Shown: piece by piece, positions 44,675 through 54,847 of the stretch
Layout of the letters: every line of letters begins with the position of its first letter
Position numbering within the stretch: the stretch's first letter is position 1
Assembly (NCBI GenBank): GCA_018266375.1
Contig: JAFEAO010000005.1
Location: 254,619 to 318,618 of the forward strand
Reading direction: 5' to 3'
From: Bdellovibrionales bacterium
GTDB lineage: Bacteria; Bdellovibrionota; UBA1018; CAIMNF01
DNA: 64,000 bases
Position numbers and translations under genes: made by a program
The notes under the pieces: model-generated
The model's database searches: none
Told to the model about the DNA's origin: nothing
What the model saw: the letters and a program-made list of their open reading frames with translations, nothing else

Positions 44675-46128
44675 GAGCTAAACCCCCGAAGAATAACTGC
44701 GGGCTGGAATCCGAGATAGATGATCAGTCCGAGCATGAAGATCAAAATGGAAATCTCGAATACGCCGATATCCTTCGCGACGCTTTCCGCTCCGGTTTTC
44801 GGGTTCGGAGAACCGAATCCTAAATATTGGTAGAACTTGAACATATAGACCGTACCCAAGATCACTCCGATGCTCGAGAGTACCGTACACAGCGCACTCA
44901 CCGGATAAGAGAAGCTGAGAACCAAAAACTCGCCGACAAAGTTAACCGTGCCCGGCAAGGACACCGAAGCAAGAACCGCGATAAAGAACGCCACGAACAA
45001 CATCGGAAACCTCGGCGCCAAACCATGGAACCGGTCAAGAGTGAGGTCTTCTTTGCGCTCGGACATAAAGTGCAGGAGCATAAAAAGCACCACACTTGCT
45101 AAGGTATGCGCCACGCTTAAGAGCACTGCCGCCCCAACTCCGCCGCTTGTGAGCGAGAAAATACCAAGCATGACGAAGCCCAAGTGACTGATCGACGAGT
45201 AAGAGAGGAGCTCCCGCGGATTCTTGGATTGAATCGCGAGTAACGCCGCATAGAGCACTGAGATTGCGGCGACGGTCACGAGTATTCCATGATATTGGAT
45301 CGCCTGATCCCAAAAAATCGGGAGCACGAAGCGGATAAAACCGAATACACCGAGTTTGGACAGGATCCCCGACATGTATATAGTTGCAGGCATGGGGGCG
45401 TTGACGTAGGCGTCGCGAACCCAACCATGGAACGGCACCAGTGGCACCTTGATTGCGAATGCGAGGAAGAAGCCAAAGAATGCCAAACAAAGACGTTCGG
45501 GCGCGATCGACTTCGAAACCTGAACGAGATCGAAGATCTGTGCCGAATACTGACCGGTTTGCGATTGATACAAGTAGATGAGATAAAACATCGAGACAAG
45601 CATCATGATCGAACCCAAGAAGCTCATCAGGAAGAATTTGAAAACGGATGCGGCCTTGGTTTGCGTTCCCCAGATGCCTACCATGAAAATAATCGGCACA
45701 AATACGGCCTCATACGCGATATAAAAAGTGATCAGATTGGTACTGAGGAAAGCGGCATTCAATGCAAATGCCATAAAAAATGAGCTTGCGACGAAAATGC
45801 GCGGGCTCTTGCGGTACCAGTTCCCCTTTAAATAGACGGCGATAAAAGTCACGAGACCGGTCAAAACCACGAACCATTTCGAAACGGAATCAAGGCGGAA
45901 GCCGAGTTGGATCCCGAATTGCGAAAGCCAAGGAAGTGTTTGCCCGCCGAGGCCTTGACTCACTTCATAGCAACTGAGCGCGAAAAAGAAAATCGCCCCT
46001 GCGATTGCGTAAGCCCGCTGCAATCCCTTCGGAATCAAAAAACTGAGGATGCAAAGCGCGAGGGGAACGACCATAAACACGTTCAGCGATTCGTTTGCCA
46101 GAGTCATGGTGTTTTCAAAATTTAGCAT
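44671..46128 (-). CDS. nuoM: NADH-quinone oxidoreductase subunit M
   Basis: About 485 residues. The start MLNFENTM was preferred to an ATG five codons upstream because GGAG lies about 9 bases before it. Channel residues are kept: Glu in FYIAYEAVFVPI and Lys in FAIKVPLVPFHGW. It is an antiporter-like membrane subunit. It overlaps the end of nuoL. Confidence 0.95.
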   Translation of the reverse strand: MLNFENTMTLANESLNVFMVVPLALCILSFLIPKGLQRAYAIAGAIFFFALSCYEVSQGLGGQTLPWLSQFGIQLGFRLDSVSKWFVVLTGLVTFIAVYLKGNWYRKSPRIFVASSFFMAFALNAAFLSTNLITFYIAYEAVFVPIIFMVGIWGTQTKAASVFKFFLMSFLGSIMMLVSMFYLIYLYQSQTGQYSAQIFDLVQVSKSIAPERLCLAFFGFFLAFAIKVPLVPFHGWVRDAYVNAPMPATIYMSGILSKLGVFGFIRFVLPIFWDQAIQYHGILVTVAAISVLYAALLAIQSKNPRELLSYSSISHLGFVMLGIFSLTSGGVGAAVLLSVAHTLASVVLFMLLHFMSERKEDLTLDRFHGLAPRFPMLFVAFFIAVLASVSLPGTVNFVGEFLVLSFSYPVSALCTVLSSIGVILGTVYMFKFYQYLGFGSPNPKTGAESVAKDIGVFEISILIFMLGLIIYLGFQPAVILRGFSS

Positions 46129-47974
46129 ATTGCCCCACTCCAAATAAGAACCACGCCAGTACCGCGAAGATCGCCAAAAACATCATCATCAAATAGGCCT
46201 GCGAAGACCCGACCTGCGCGACCTTGAGCAAGTTACCCGAGAGATCGACAATGGCGACGGTCCAACGAATCATCCGCTGAATAACTTGCTGCTCGATTAA
46301 ATTTCCCATCCAGCGCGCGACGTTCTTCGTTCCATTTCCAAAAAACGAGAGATAGAACGCATCGATTTTAAATCCTTCACGAGCGATATCGTTCACTTGC
46401 TCGACTTTGGTCGTTTTTCCGTACTTTTTGTACGCGATGAATGCGGCCACCAGAGCGAGCGCCACACTTGCAAGCATGATGAAGCGACCCGACGAGCCGG
46501 CTGCCTCTTCGACATGCGCTTCATGAATCGGAAGCCCGAACCACCCCCCGACGACCGACGCCACGCCCAGAACCATGAGCGGCAGAGTCATCACAAGCGG
46601 GGATTCGTGCACGCTTTTTTCGACTCCTTGACCCATCCGAGACGGGCTCAAGAACACCAGCACTAGCAAACGAGTCATATAGAATGCGGTCAAGAACGCC
46701 GCCGCCATCATGACGAGGAAGAGCGGCATGCTACCGTGAGGAGACTGCAACGATTGAATCAGGATCTCGTCCTTAGAAAAGAAGCCCGAAAACGGCGGTA
46801 ACCCTAAGATCGCCGCCCAGCCCGCGACGAAGGTCCAAAACGTGATCGGAAGTTTTTTGCGAAGTCCGCCCATCTTGAAGACATCTTGCTCTTCGTGAAG
46901 AGCATGGATGACTGAACCCGCACCCAAAAACATGAGTGCTTTAAAGAACGCGTGAGTCATCACGTGGAACACGCCCGCGATCGTGAAGCCCACGCCGCAA
47001 GCGACAAACATGAACCCAAGCTGCGAAACGGTTGAATACGCGAGAATCTTTTTAATATCGGTTTGGGCGCAGGCGATGACCGCCGAGATGAATGCCGTGC
47101 AAGCGCCGACAGCCGCGATCACGCTCAGAGTTGTTGCTGAAGCCTCGATTGTCGTATGCATGCGCGCGAGCAAATAAATTCCGCTCGTGACCATGGTTGC
47201 GGCGTGAATGAGCGCAGAGACCGGGGTCGGACCCGCCATTGCGTCAGGCAACCAGGTAAAGAGCGGTATCTGCGCCGATTTACCCGTACACGCAAAGAAC
47301 ACCAAGAGGCCAAGCGTTGTCGTCATCTCAGGATTGAGCGGCGTATTCGCGATCTGGATGAAATCGAGCGAACCGACAAATTTATAAGCGATGAACATCG
47401 CGACAAGAAATCCAATATCCCCAATCCGGTTCATCACGAAAGCTTTCATCCCCGCTCCGACTTTCTCCGGATCGTGGTACCAGTAGCCGATAAGCAAGTA
47501 GGATGCGAGACCGACGCCTTCCCAACCAAAGAACACGTGTGGCATCGTTGCGCCGAGCACGAGATTCAACATCATGAAGCAAAAGAGATTCAGATAAGCA
47601 AAGTACTTAGCTGGAGCTGCGTCATGATGCATATACCCGATCGAGTACAGGTGAATGAGCGAGCCTACACCCGTGATCACCAAACAAAAGACAGAGCTCA
47701 GGGGATCCAAGCGCAGGGTAAAATCGACGCTCATCCCGGCGAGCTTGAACCACGGAAATAACATTTGATCAAAGAGTTGTCCTTCAGCCGGAAGCTGACG
47801 GAGTAAAAAGAAATTGTAAAGTGCGGCTGCAAAACTCAGAAGCATTGCCACGGTCGCGATCCCGCCTGAAAGTTCGGCTGAGACTTTTTTAGAATTACGT
47901 GTGGAGCGGAGATATAAAACCCCGTTAATCAGGAACCCGAAGAGCGGAAGCAAAATCAAATAAGATAAGTTCAT
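46115..47974 (-). CDS. nuoL: NADH-quinone oxidoreductase subunit L
   Basis: A protein of 619 residues, the normal length. Channel residues are kept: Glu in FFGWEGVGLASYLL and Lys in TGKSAQIPLFTWLPDAM. The C-terminal lateral helix and final membrane span are present. It is the distal pump subunit of complex I. Confidence 0.97.
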   Translation of the reverse strand: MNLSYLILLPLFGFLINGVLYLRSTRNSKKVSAELSGGIATVAMLLSFAAALYNFFLLRQLPAEGQLFDQMLFPWFKLAGMSVDFTLRLDPLSSVFCLVITGVGSLIHLYSIGYMHHDAAPAKYFAYLNLFCFMMLNLVLGATMPHVFFGWEGVGLASYLLIGYWYHDPEKVGAGMKAFVMNRIGDIGFLVAMFIAYKFVGSLDFIQIANTPLNPEMTTTLGLLVFFACTGKSAQIPLFTWLPDAMAGPTPVSALIHAATMVTSGIYLLARMHTTIEASATTLSVIAAVGACTAFISAVIACAQTDIKKILAYSTVSQLGFMFVACGVGFTIAGVFHVMTHAFFKALMFLGAGSVIHALHEEQDVFKMGGLRKKLPITFWTFVAGWAAILGLPPFSGFFSKDEILIQSLQSPHGSMPLFLVMMAAAFLTAFYMTRLLVLVFLSPSRMGQGVEKSVHESPLVMTLPLMVLGVASVVGGWFGLPIHEAHVEEAAGSSGRFIMLASVALALVAAFIAYKKYGKTTKVEQVNDIAREGFKIDAFYLSFFGNGTKNVARWMGNLIEQQVIQRMIRWTVAIVDLSGNLLKVAQVGSSQAYLMMMFLAIFAVLAWFLFGVGQYAKF

Positions 47975-47984
47975 CCCCGTCTCC

Positions 47985-48296
47985 TCAATCTCTCAATATC
48001 TGGATCTGGTCGGTATCGACCGATTTCAAGGTTCTAAACATCGCAATCACCAGACCCAAGCCCACCGCACTCTCGGCTGCGGCCACCGTCATCACAAACA
48101 AGACGGTCAGGTCGCCCAAAACCGATTGGTGCATTTTCGAGAAAGCCACGAAGCACAAGTTCACGGAGTTAAGCATGAGCTCGATACACATCAGCATGAT
48201 GAGGAGGTTCTTACGGATCAGAAGTCCGAAGAGACCGATTCCAAATACAATCAGGGCCACGACGACCATCATCATCGGTTGAATTTCGCCGTTCAT
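47985..48296 (-). CDS. nuoK: NADH-quinone oxidoreductase subunit K
   Basis: A protein of 103 residues with three membrane helices. The buried glutamates of the central half-channel are seen in MLMCIELMLNSVNL and AAAESAVGLGLV. Length is normal. Confidence 0.95.
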   Translation of the reverse strand: MNGEIQPMMMVVVALIVFGIGLFGLLIRKNLLIMLMCIELMLNSVNLCFVAFSKMHQSVLGDLTVLFVMTVAAAESAVGLGLVIAMFRTLKSVDTDQIQILRD

Positions 48297-48829
48297 GATA
48301 CTCCTCCCTTGCGTTGGCGCTTCGAGAGAGCAATCGTTGCGACGATTGCGCCCAAGAGCAAAAACGAGGTCAGTTCGAATTGAAAAAGATGATCCGTAAA
48401 GAGAAGCTCTGAAATCACGCGGAGGTTACCACCCAGCTCCTCTATTTTTTGATCGGTATAGATATTGGTGGGCGCTAGGCCGCTCACTCGGAGTGCGGCG
48501 TTGATCAACACGGTGACCATGCCCACGCACGCGAGACCCGCAATGCCCTTAAATAGTAAACTCGACTCTTTGATGTCGGTGATCGGACTGTCTTGGTTTA
48601 AAAGCATGATCACGAACACGAAGAGCACCATGATGGCACCCGTGTATACAAGAATCTGCAGCGCCGCGATCAGGTGCGCACCCATGAGCGCGTACAATCC
48701 GGAAAATGAAAAGAAAACCAGGACCAAAGCAAACGCGGAAGCCACCGGAGTCCGGCGAAAGATCACGAGCAAACTACCCACGATTGCAATGGTAGAAAAT
48801 GCAGCGAAGGCGATCATTGAACCGGTCAT
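48293..48829 (-). CDS. nuoJ: NADH-quinone oxidoreductase subunit J
   Basis: A protein of 178 residues with five membrane helices. The conserved AALQILVYTGAIMVLFVFVIML segment of helix 3 (quoted in part by position 59-80) identifies it. Four-base overlaps on both sides. Confidence 0.95.
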   Translation of the reverse strand: MTGSMIAFAAFSTIAIVGSLLVIFRRTPVASAFALVLVFFSFSGLYALMGAHLIAALQILVYTGAIMVLFVFVIMLLNQDSPITDIKESSLLFKGIAGLACVGMVTVLINAALRVSGLAPTNIYTDQKIEELGGNLRVISELLFTDHLFQFELTSFLLLGAIVATIALSKRQRKGGVS

Positions 48830-49269
48830 TTGTTACCTCGTTGTTCGAGGAGGAAGTCTTTTTCGTACACTTCCCGGTTTTGCTGGCTCATCTCGTAGAT
48901 ATTACTGAGCTTGATCGCGTCCTTCGGGCAAGCCTCCTCACACATACCGCAGAAGCAGCAACGGAGGATGTCGATATCGAATTTGACCGGGTACTTTTCT
49001 TTATCTTCGCGCTCTCCGGCGATGATATGGATACAGCTGGCCGGACAGACTGTCGGACACAGCATACATGCCGTGCAGTTCTCGACGTTGTTGACGGACT
49101 TAATGTAGTGCTGACCTCGGTAACGGCTTGAGTAGTCGCGACGCTGTTCCGGGAACTGAATCGTCACCTTCTTGTGAAACAGGAAGTTTTTGAACGTGAT
49201 CCACAAGCCCTGGATGATCTCGACGAAGTAGAGGCGGTTCCAAATAGCGGGTTTACGTTTGACTAACAT
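48826..49269 (-). CDS. nuoI: NADH-quinone oxidoreductase subunit I
   Basis: A 2[4Fe-4S] ferredoxin-like subunit of 147 residues with both cluster motifs, CTACMLCPTVCP and CCFCGMCEEACP. It holds clusters N6a and N6b that lead to N2 in NuoB. Confidence 0.96.
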   Translation of the reverse strand: MLVKRKPAIWNRLYFVEIIQGLWITFKNFLFHKKVTIQFPEQRRDYSSRYRGQHYIKSVNNVENCTACMLCPTVCPASCIHIIAGEREDKEKYPVKFDIDILRCCFCGMCEEACPKDAIKLSNIYEMSQQNREVYEKDFLLEQRGNK

Positions 49270-49270
49270 C

Positions 49271-50356
49271 TTAGAGGACCCCCATATAAATCAAAACTCC
49301 GGTGATGAGCACGTTGAGTAGAGCGAGAGGGAACATCACCTTCCAACCGAGGTTCATGAGTTGATCGAAGCGGAAACGCGGGATCGACCAACGTACCCAC
49401 ACAAAAATCCACATCCAGATCGCAATCTTGGTCACAAACGACAAGGCTTGGCAGAGGACGAGCGCGCCGCCGCTGGGCAATATTCCGAGCGCATCCAAGT
49501 GACCCACAACCCAATCCATACCCGGGAGAAGCTGCCACCCGCCAAAAAAGAGCGTGCAGATGAGCGCCGAAGCAACGGCCATATTGATAAACTCGGCCAT
49601 CATAAAAAGAGCAAAACGCATTGCTCCGTACTCCAAGTGATAGCCCGCGATCAACTCCGACTCGCCCTCGGGCAGGTCGAACGGAAGACGGTTGGTTTCC
49701 GCGAATACCGACACGACAAAAAGCACGAATCCGAGCGGTTGAAGGAATACGCCCCACTTCGGAATTTCAATCCCGGCAATAGTCCAAAGGACTTCACCCT
49801 GCTGAGCGGTGATCTCTCCGAGTTTCACGCTTTGGAAAATCATCGCAAGGCCAACAATCGAAAGACCGAGGCTCAGCTCGTAACTGATCATCTGAGCCGC
49901 ACTACGAAGAGATCCGAGGAGCGAGTACTTATTATTGGACGCCCAACCCGCCATAATGATGCCGTAGACACCCAGCGACGCGATCGAGAAGCAGTACAAA
50001 ATACCGACGTCGAGATTAGCGATCTGAAACTGAAGGTGTCCGTTTGCATCGGTGTAGGTCCCGGCGAACGGAATTACGGCGAACGTCATGAACGACGGAA
50101 TCACCGCTATCCACGGAGCAATATGCCAATAGTACTTATTAACGTGATCGGGAGCGCGGTCTTCCTTAAAGATAAACTTAAGAACATCGCACGCCGCTTG
50201 GAACAAACCGAACGGACCCATGCGATTCGGACCCAATCGATTTTGAATGAGAGCCGATCCTCGACGCTCAACAAAAAGCATGATCGGAACGACGGCAAGC
50301 AACCCCATGAGGACGATCGCGATCTTGCCGAACATGAAAGCGGTTTCGAAGCTCAC
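49271..50356 (-). CDS. nuoH: NADH-quinone oxidoreductase subunit H
   Basis: A protein of 361 residues with eight membrane helices. Hallmarks are ERRGSALIQNRLGPNR and AETNRLPFDLPEGESEL, which line the quinone chamber and the E-channel. It is an intact reference for the degenerate H-type paralogue upstream. Confidence 0.97.
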   Translation of the reverse strand: MSFETAFMFGKIAIVLMGLLAVVPIMLFVERRGSALIQNRLGPNRMGPFGLFQAACDVLKFIFKEDRAPDHVNKYYWHIAPWIAVIPSFMTFAVIPFAGTYTDANGHLQFQIANLDVGILYCFSIASLGVYGIIMAGWASNNKYSLLGSLRSAAQMISYELSLGLSIVGLAMIFQSVKLGEITAQQGEVLWTIAGIEIPKWGVFLQPLGFVLFVVSVFAETNRLPFDLPEGESELIAGYHLEYGAMRFALFMMAEFINMAVASALICTLFFGGWQLLPGMDWVVGHLDALGILPSGGALVLCQALSFVTKIAIWMWIFVWVRWSIPRFRFDQLMNLGWKVMFPLALLNVLITGVLIYMGVL

Positions 50357-51771
50357 GCGACACCCACTTTCGTTTTCTTATTGGCAAGTAACATCAGGAT
50401 TTCAGCCGTAGACTTCGAGCGGCCGCGAGGAAGAATCGCACGCTTCAGTTTTTGCTCTTTGCCCTGGTGATTGATGATCGTTCCGTCTTTCTCTGTATAA
50501 GCGAGACCCGGGAGAATGTGCTGGTATTTCGCGGTCTGGTGATCTTTATCCAGGAATACACCCACCCCGACTTGAATCGCATGTCCAAGTTCCGGCAGTA
50601 CCGCTCTGCCGCCCGTGAACACGACTGCGGCGCTAAAGTCGTGATCCACCCTGGGATTATGCGGAACAATTCCCAATTTCTCCGCGCCGCGAAGATTCGA
50701 CGTCTTGCTCGTCATTTTCAATATTTTATCCGCCGGCTGGTCTTGCGCCGAGGTTTCAATTCCCGGAGTGCCGAAGTGTTGAAGCACTGAACCCGGATAA
50801 TAAAGACCCGTGAACTCGCGAATCGCGCTCATCTCTTCAAGAGTGAGGTCGGTTCCGACTAAAAAAAGAACCTTCTTACCTTCGAGTGCCGTCTTCACCG
50901 CCAGGATCGAATCTTCCCAACTCGTCTTCTCGTTATTCCAACGAGGTTCGAGAACGCGGGTCTCGTCCTGGGTATAGTGATAGTTGAACCGACCTTCGTC
51001 ACACATCCAATATTTGTTCACTTCCAAGTTCTCGCGCGGGATCGTGCGATAGACGACGTTTCCTTCGTGTTGGAGTTCGATGTTGCAGCCCTTCGAACAG
51101 CCTTCGCAGATACTCGCGGTTTTCTTGAGCATCCAAGCGCGTTTGCGGAACCGAAAGTCGCGCAAAGTAAGTGAACCCGTCGGACAAATATCCGCATAAT
51201 TGCCTGCGTATTCGGTCTTGAGCGCTTCACCGTCGATCGTGGTGATATCGACGTTGTTACCGCGTTTGACCGCAACCATCTCGCGGATGCCGGCAATCTC
51301 GTCGCCGAAACGGATACAACGCGTGCAGTGAATACAACGGTTCATGTTCTTTTCGATCACCGGACCCATATCGACGTCGACATAGGTGCGGCGTTCTTCG
51401 GAGTGGCGCATGTACGCGCTTCCGTGGCCGTAAGAGTTATCTTGTAGATCGCATTCGCCGGACTTATCGCAGATCGGACAATCGAGCGGATGGTTCAAGA
51501 GGAGAAACTCCATCGTTCCGGCACGGCCCTTTTTAACATTTTCAGAATTGGTTTTGACCACCATGCCCTCAGCGGCGTTTGTTGAACACGCGGTTTGAAG
51601 TTTTGGCATCTTCTCCACTTCGACGTAACACATGCGGCATTGGGCGACGACCGTCAGTCCCGGATGATAACAAAACACGGGGATATCGACACCCGCGCGT
51701 TTCGCAACGGTAATGAGGTTTTCGCCCGGTTTAAACTCCACTTCTTTACCATCAATCGTACACTTAGGCAT
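50353..51771 (-). CDS. nuoG: NADH-quinone oxidoreductase subunit G, short form
   Basis: A protein of 472 residues. The N-terminal half has all cluster motifs: 2Fe-2S (CYHPGLTVVAQCRMC), His-Cys3 (HPLDCPICDKSGEC), 4Fe-4S (CIHCTRC ... CPTG) and the start of the molybdopterin-type domain (CEGCSKGC). The rest is much shorter than in E. coli (about 908 aa) or Paracoccus (about 670 aa), so the molybdopterin-like domain is largely lost. The N1a-N3-N4-N5 path should still work. Confidence 0.94.
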   Translation of the reverse strand: MPKCTIDGKEVEFKPGENLITVAKRAGVDIPVFCYHPGLTVVAQCRMCYVEVEKMPKLQTACSTNAAEGMVVKTNSENVKKGRAGTMEFLLLNHPLDCPICDKSGECDLQDNSYGHGSAYMRHSEERRTYVDVDMGPVIEKNMNRCIHCTRCIRFGDEIAGIREMVAVKRGNNVDITTIDGEALKTEYAGNYADICPTGSLTLRDFRFRKRAWMLKKTASICEGCSKGCNIELQHEGNVVYRTIPRENLEVNKYWMCDEGRFNYHYTQDETRVLEPRWNNEKTSWEDSILAVKTALEGKKVLFLVGTDLTLEEMSAIREFTGLYYPGSVLQHFGTPGIETSAQDQPADKILKMTSKTSNLRGAEKLGIVPHNPRVDHDFSAAVVFTGGRAVLPELGHAIQVGVGVFLDKDHQTAKYQHILPGLAYTEKDGTIINHQGKEQKLKRAILPRGRSKSTAEILMLLANKKTKVGVA

Positions 51772-53077
51772 GGCGCACCCGTTCTTTCACATCGCCCCTG
51801 ACGTAGGCTTCGAACTCAGGCCTGAATTTTTTGATAAAGCTGATCACCGGGCCCGCGGCCGCGTCGCCGAGAGCGCATAAAGTTTTACCGCCGATGTTGC
51901 CCGCGATGTCGGTGAGCATGTCGATGTCCGATGGCTTCGCTTTGCCGTCATGGGGGTGATGAACAATCCGGTGAAGAATCGACTCCATCCACTGACAACC
52001 TTCACGACATGGCGTGCACTGGCCGCACGACTCGTGCGCGTAGAATTTAGTCACACGCAGGAGGAGTTTGACCATGTCGGTGGTGTCGTCGCAAACCATG
52101 ATCGCCGCAGAACCCATCATAGTTCCTACCTTCTGAAGTGGCTCGACGTCGTACACAACGTCGATTTCGTCCGCGCTCAATACCGGCGCCGACGACCCGC
52201 CCGGAACGACGGCTTTGAGTTTGCGGCCCTTCCAAACCCCGCCGCCCAAATCTTCGATGATCTGACGGAGAGTCATGGAGCCGGCACCAATCTCATAAAC
52301 TCCTGGTTTATTGACGTGGCCCGAGAGAGAAATCAAACGGGTACCCCCCGATTTATCAATCTTGCCGAGCTTTGCAAAATTATCGCCGCCCATGCGCATG
52401 ACAAACGGAACGGTCGCGACGGATTCGACGTTGTTGACGGCAGTTGGACACGCGAATGCGCCTGAAACCGCCGGGAACGGCGGCTTCACGCGAGGCTCTC
52501 CGCGCTTGCCTTCAAGTGAGTTCAAGAGGCCAGTCTCTTCGCCGCAAATATACGCGCCAGCACCACGATGGATGGTGATATCGAGCGTGTTTTGTGTTCC
52601 GAGGATATTTTGCCCGAGGTAACCTTTAGCGTATGCTTCGTCGATCGCTTCCTGAAGTAACTTTGCTTCGCGTGCGTACTCTCCACGGATGTAGATATAA
52701 GAGTGCTTGCAGCCGATCGCGTGGGATCCGATGATAATGCCTTCGATCAGCGCGTGCGGAGTATAGCGAATGATCTGACGATCTTTGCAAGTACCCGGCT
52801 CGGATTCATCAGCGTTGATCACGAGATATTTTGGTTTATCCACCTTCGGGATGAAGCTCCATTTCATTCCCATCGGGAAGCCCGCGCCGCCGCGGCCCCG
52901 AAGATTCGCTTTTTTAACTTCGTCGATCACTTGATCGGGAGTCATCTCGGTCAAAACCTTCTTGGCCATTTTGTAACCGTCCATTTTGTCGAGGTAGTAC
53001 TCAAGCTTACGGTTCGAGTCTTTCCAAAAATGCGGTTCGAATAACTTCGTCACAGGAGTATTGGCTTCCACGCTCAT
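51764..53077 (-). CDS. nuoF: NADH-quinone oxidoreductase subunit F
   Basis: A protein of 437 residues. NADH/FMN site: GRGGAGFPMGMKW and GAGAYICGEETGLLNS. The N3 cluster ligands are in ESCGQCTPCREG plus a later Cys. It oxidises NADH and passes electrons to NuoG. It overlaps nuoE by four bases. Confidence 0.97.
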   Translation of the reverse strand: MSVEANTPVTKLFEPHFWKDSNRKLEYYLDKMDGYKMAKKVLTEMTPDQVIDEVKKANLRGRGGAGFPMGMKWSFIPKVDKPKYLVINADESEPGTCKDRQIIRYTPHALIEGIIIGSHAIGCKHSYIYIRGEYAREAKLLQEAIDEAYAKGYLGQNILGTQNTLDITIHRGAGAYICGEETGLLNSLEGKRGEPRVKPPFPAVSGAFACPTAVNNVESVATVPFVMRMGGDNFAKLGKIDKSGGTRLISLSGHVNKPGVYEIGAGSMTLRQIIEDLGGGVWKGRKLKAVVPGGSSAPVLSADEIDVVYDVEPLQKVGTMMGSAAIMVCDDTTDMVKLLLRVTKFYAHESCGQCTPCREGCQWMESILHRIVHHPHDGKAKPSDIDMLTDIAGNIGGKTLCALGDAAAGPVISFIKKFRPEFEAYVRGDVKERVRHA

Positions 53078-53568
53078 GCCTGGCCTCCTTTATTTTTTTC
53101 GATGAAATCACTTAAAGAGTTGATATCCAGGTTCTCGATGTAATCGTCATTCGCCATCATCGCCGGAGCCGTCGTGCAAGCGCCCAAGCACTCTTCTTCG
53201 GACAAGGTAAACCTGCCGTCCGGGGTGGTTTCTCCACACTTGATGGCGAGTTTTTTCTCGGCGTATTCCATGAGTTCGTCCGCTCCACGCAAACAACACG
53301 CGACGTTCGTACAAATCTTCAGGTGCATTTTGCCGACCGGCTTAAGGTTGTACATCGTATAGAAGCTCGCGACTTCGCGAATCTGCGCCGGGTGAACGCC
53401 GATGTAGTTTGCAACGTCCTCAAGCGTTTCCTTTGACAACCAGCCGTGCTCTTTTTGTGCCTCATGCAGGGCCGGGAGAATCAATGCCTTCTTGTTCGGA
53501 TAGCGCGGTTCCAATTTTTTCATCGCGGTATAAAACTTCTCGCTTAAAACTTTTCCTGTGGTCGCCAT
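53074..53568 (-). CDS. nuoE: NADH-quinone oxidoreductase subunit E
   Basis: About 164 residues from MATTGKVLSEKF, an ATG placed just after the nuoD stop. Thioredoxin-like 2Fe-2S domain with ligands in CTNVAC and CLGAC. It holds cluster N1a beside NuoF. Confidence 0.95.
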   Translation of the reverse strand: MATTGKVLSEKFYTAMKKLEPRYPNKKALILPALHEAQKEHGWLSKETLEDVANYIGVHPAQIREVASFYTMYNLKPVGKMHLKICTNVACCLRGADELMEYAEKKLAIKCGETTPDGRFTLSEEECLGACTTAPAMMANDDYIENLDINSLSDFIEKNKGGQA

Positions 53569-53569
53569 A

Positions 53570-54847
53570 TTAGCGGTCGAGCTCCCCTGCAATCACATTG
53601 ATGCTACCGAGGGCCGCGACGAGGTCGGCGATGTAACCGCCTTTGATCATCGGGTCCAAACCTTGGTAGTGCCAGAACGACGGCCCGCGAATACGCATGC
53701 GATGCGCGGCTGGGCCACCTTTACTGACGATGTAAAATCCGAGTTCGCCGTTTGCGGCCTCGAAGGCGGTGTACGCTTCGCCCGCAGGCACGTTGAATCC
53801 CGTCATGAAAAATTTGAAATGGTGAATGAGGCCTTCCATCGTGTTATACACGACGTCTTTGTCCGGGATGCGCACGCGCTTATCTTCAGACCAGATCGGG
53901 CCCGGTTTAATACGATCCGCGCATTGAGTGAGGATATTCAGAGATTGCTTCATCTCTTCCATGCGCACGTAGTAGCGATCGAACACGTCACCGTTTTGCG
54001 CGACCGGCACGTCAAAATCAATTTTATCGTAGAACATTGAAGGCTGATCGCGACGAAGGTCGATATCCACGCCGGCGGCACGCGCGTTCGGACCGGTGTA
54101 GCTGTATCTTAAACATTGCTCTTTGTTGAACACCGATACGTTTTTGGTGCGTTTCAACCAAATGCGGTTATCAGTGAGAAGTTTGTCCATCTCGTCGATG
54201 ACTTCACGAGTTTCTTTACACCACTCGCGCACTTCATTTTCCCAACCCTCGGGAGCATCGGCCATAAGGCCGCCGATGCGGGTGTAGGACGTAGTCAAAC
54301 GCGCACCACATACTTTTTCAATGAGCGTGTAAGCCTTCTCGCGCTGATGGAAGCCATACAGGAAGTATGAGAATGCACCCAAGTCGACCGCACTAATGCC
54401 CACGCAAATCAAATGGTCGATTACGCGAGAGAGTTCAGCGCACATCATTCGGATCCAAATCGCGCGCTCAGGCACCTCGACGCCCATCAGGCGCTCGACC
54501 GCCATCGCATACGTTACATTATTGATGAGCGACGAGCAGTAGTTCAAACGGTCGGTGTACACTATGAACTGGTGATACGTACGGTTCTCGCCTAGTTTTT
54601 CTTTCGCACGGTGAGTGTAGCCAAATTCCGAATAAGATTTTTCAATAATCTCGCCGTTCAGCTTCGCCATGCAACGAAAGGCTCCGTGCATCGCCGGATG
54701 GGTTGGCCCGATGTTCACGATCACGCGAGAGTCGTCGAAAATATCGTCCGAATCTTTTTTTAGTGTGATGTCGTATTGAGCCGGGAATCCCCAACGGGCG
54801 ATATCAAGTGGAACATCATGAAAATTGCTTTTATCGTTATCGCTCAT
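53570..54847 (-). CDS. nuoD: NADH-quinone oxidoreductase subunit D
   Basis: About 425 residues from MSDNDKSNFHD; a longer frame of 63 residues lies inside nuoC and was rejected. The quinone-site histidine is in NIGPTHPAMHG, and the quinone-site tyrosine is in TDRLNYCSSL. It is the 49-kDa subunit. It overlaps the nuoC stop by four bases. Confidence 0.96.
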   Translation of the reverse strand: MSDNDKSNFHDVPLDIARWGFPAQYDITLKKDSDDIFDDSRVIVNIGPTHPAMHGAFRCMAKLNGEIIEKSYSEFGYTHRAKEKLGENRTYHQFIVYTDRLNYCSSLINNVTYAMAVERLMGVEVPERAIWIRMMCAELSRVIDHLICVGISAVDLGAFSYFLYGFHQREKAYTLIEKVCGARLTTSYTRIGGLMADAPEGWENEVREWCKETREVIDEMDKLLTDNRIWLKRTKNVSVFNKEQCLRYSYTGPNARAAGVDIDLRRDQPSMFYDKIDFDVPVAQNGDVFDRYYVRMEEMKQSLNILTQCADRIKPGPIWSEDKRVRIPDKDVVYNTMEGLIHHFKFFMTGFNVPAGEAYTAFEAANGELGFYIVSKGGPAAHRMRIRGPSFWHYQGLDPMIKGGYIADLVAALGSINVIAGELDR

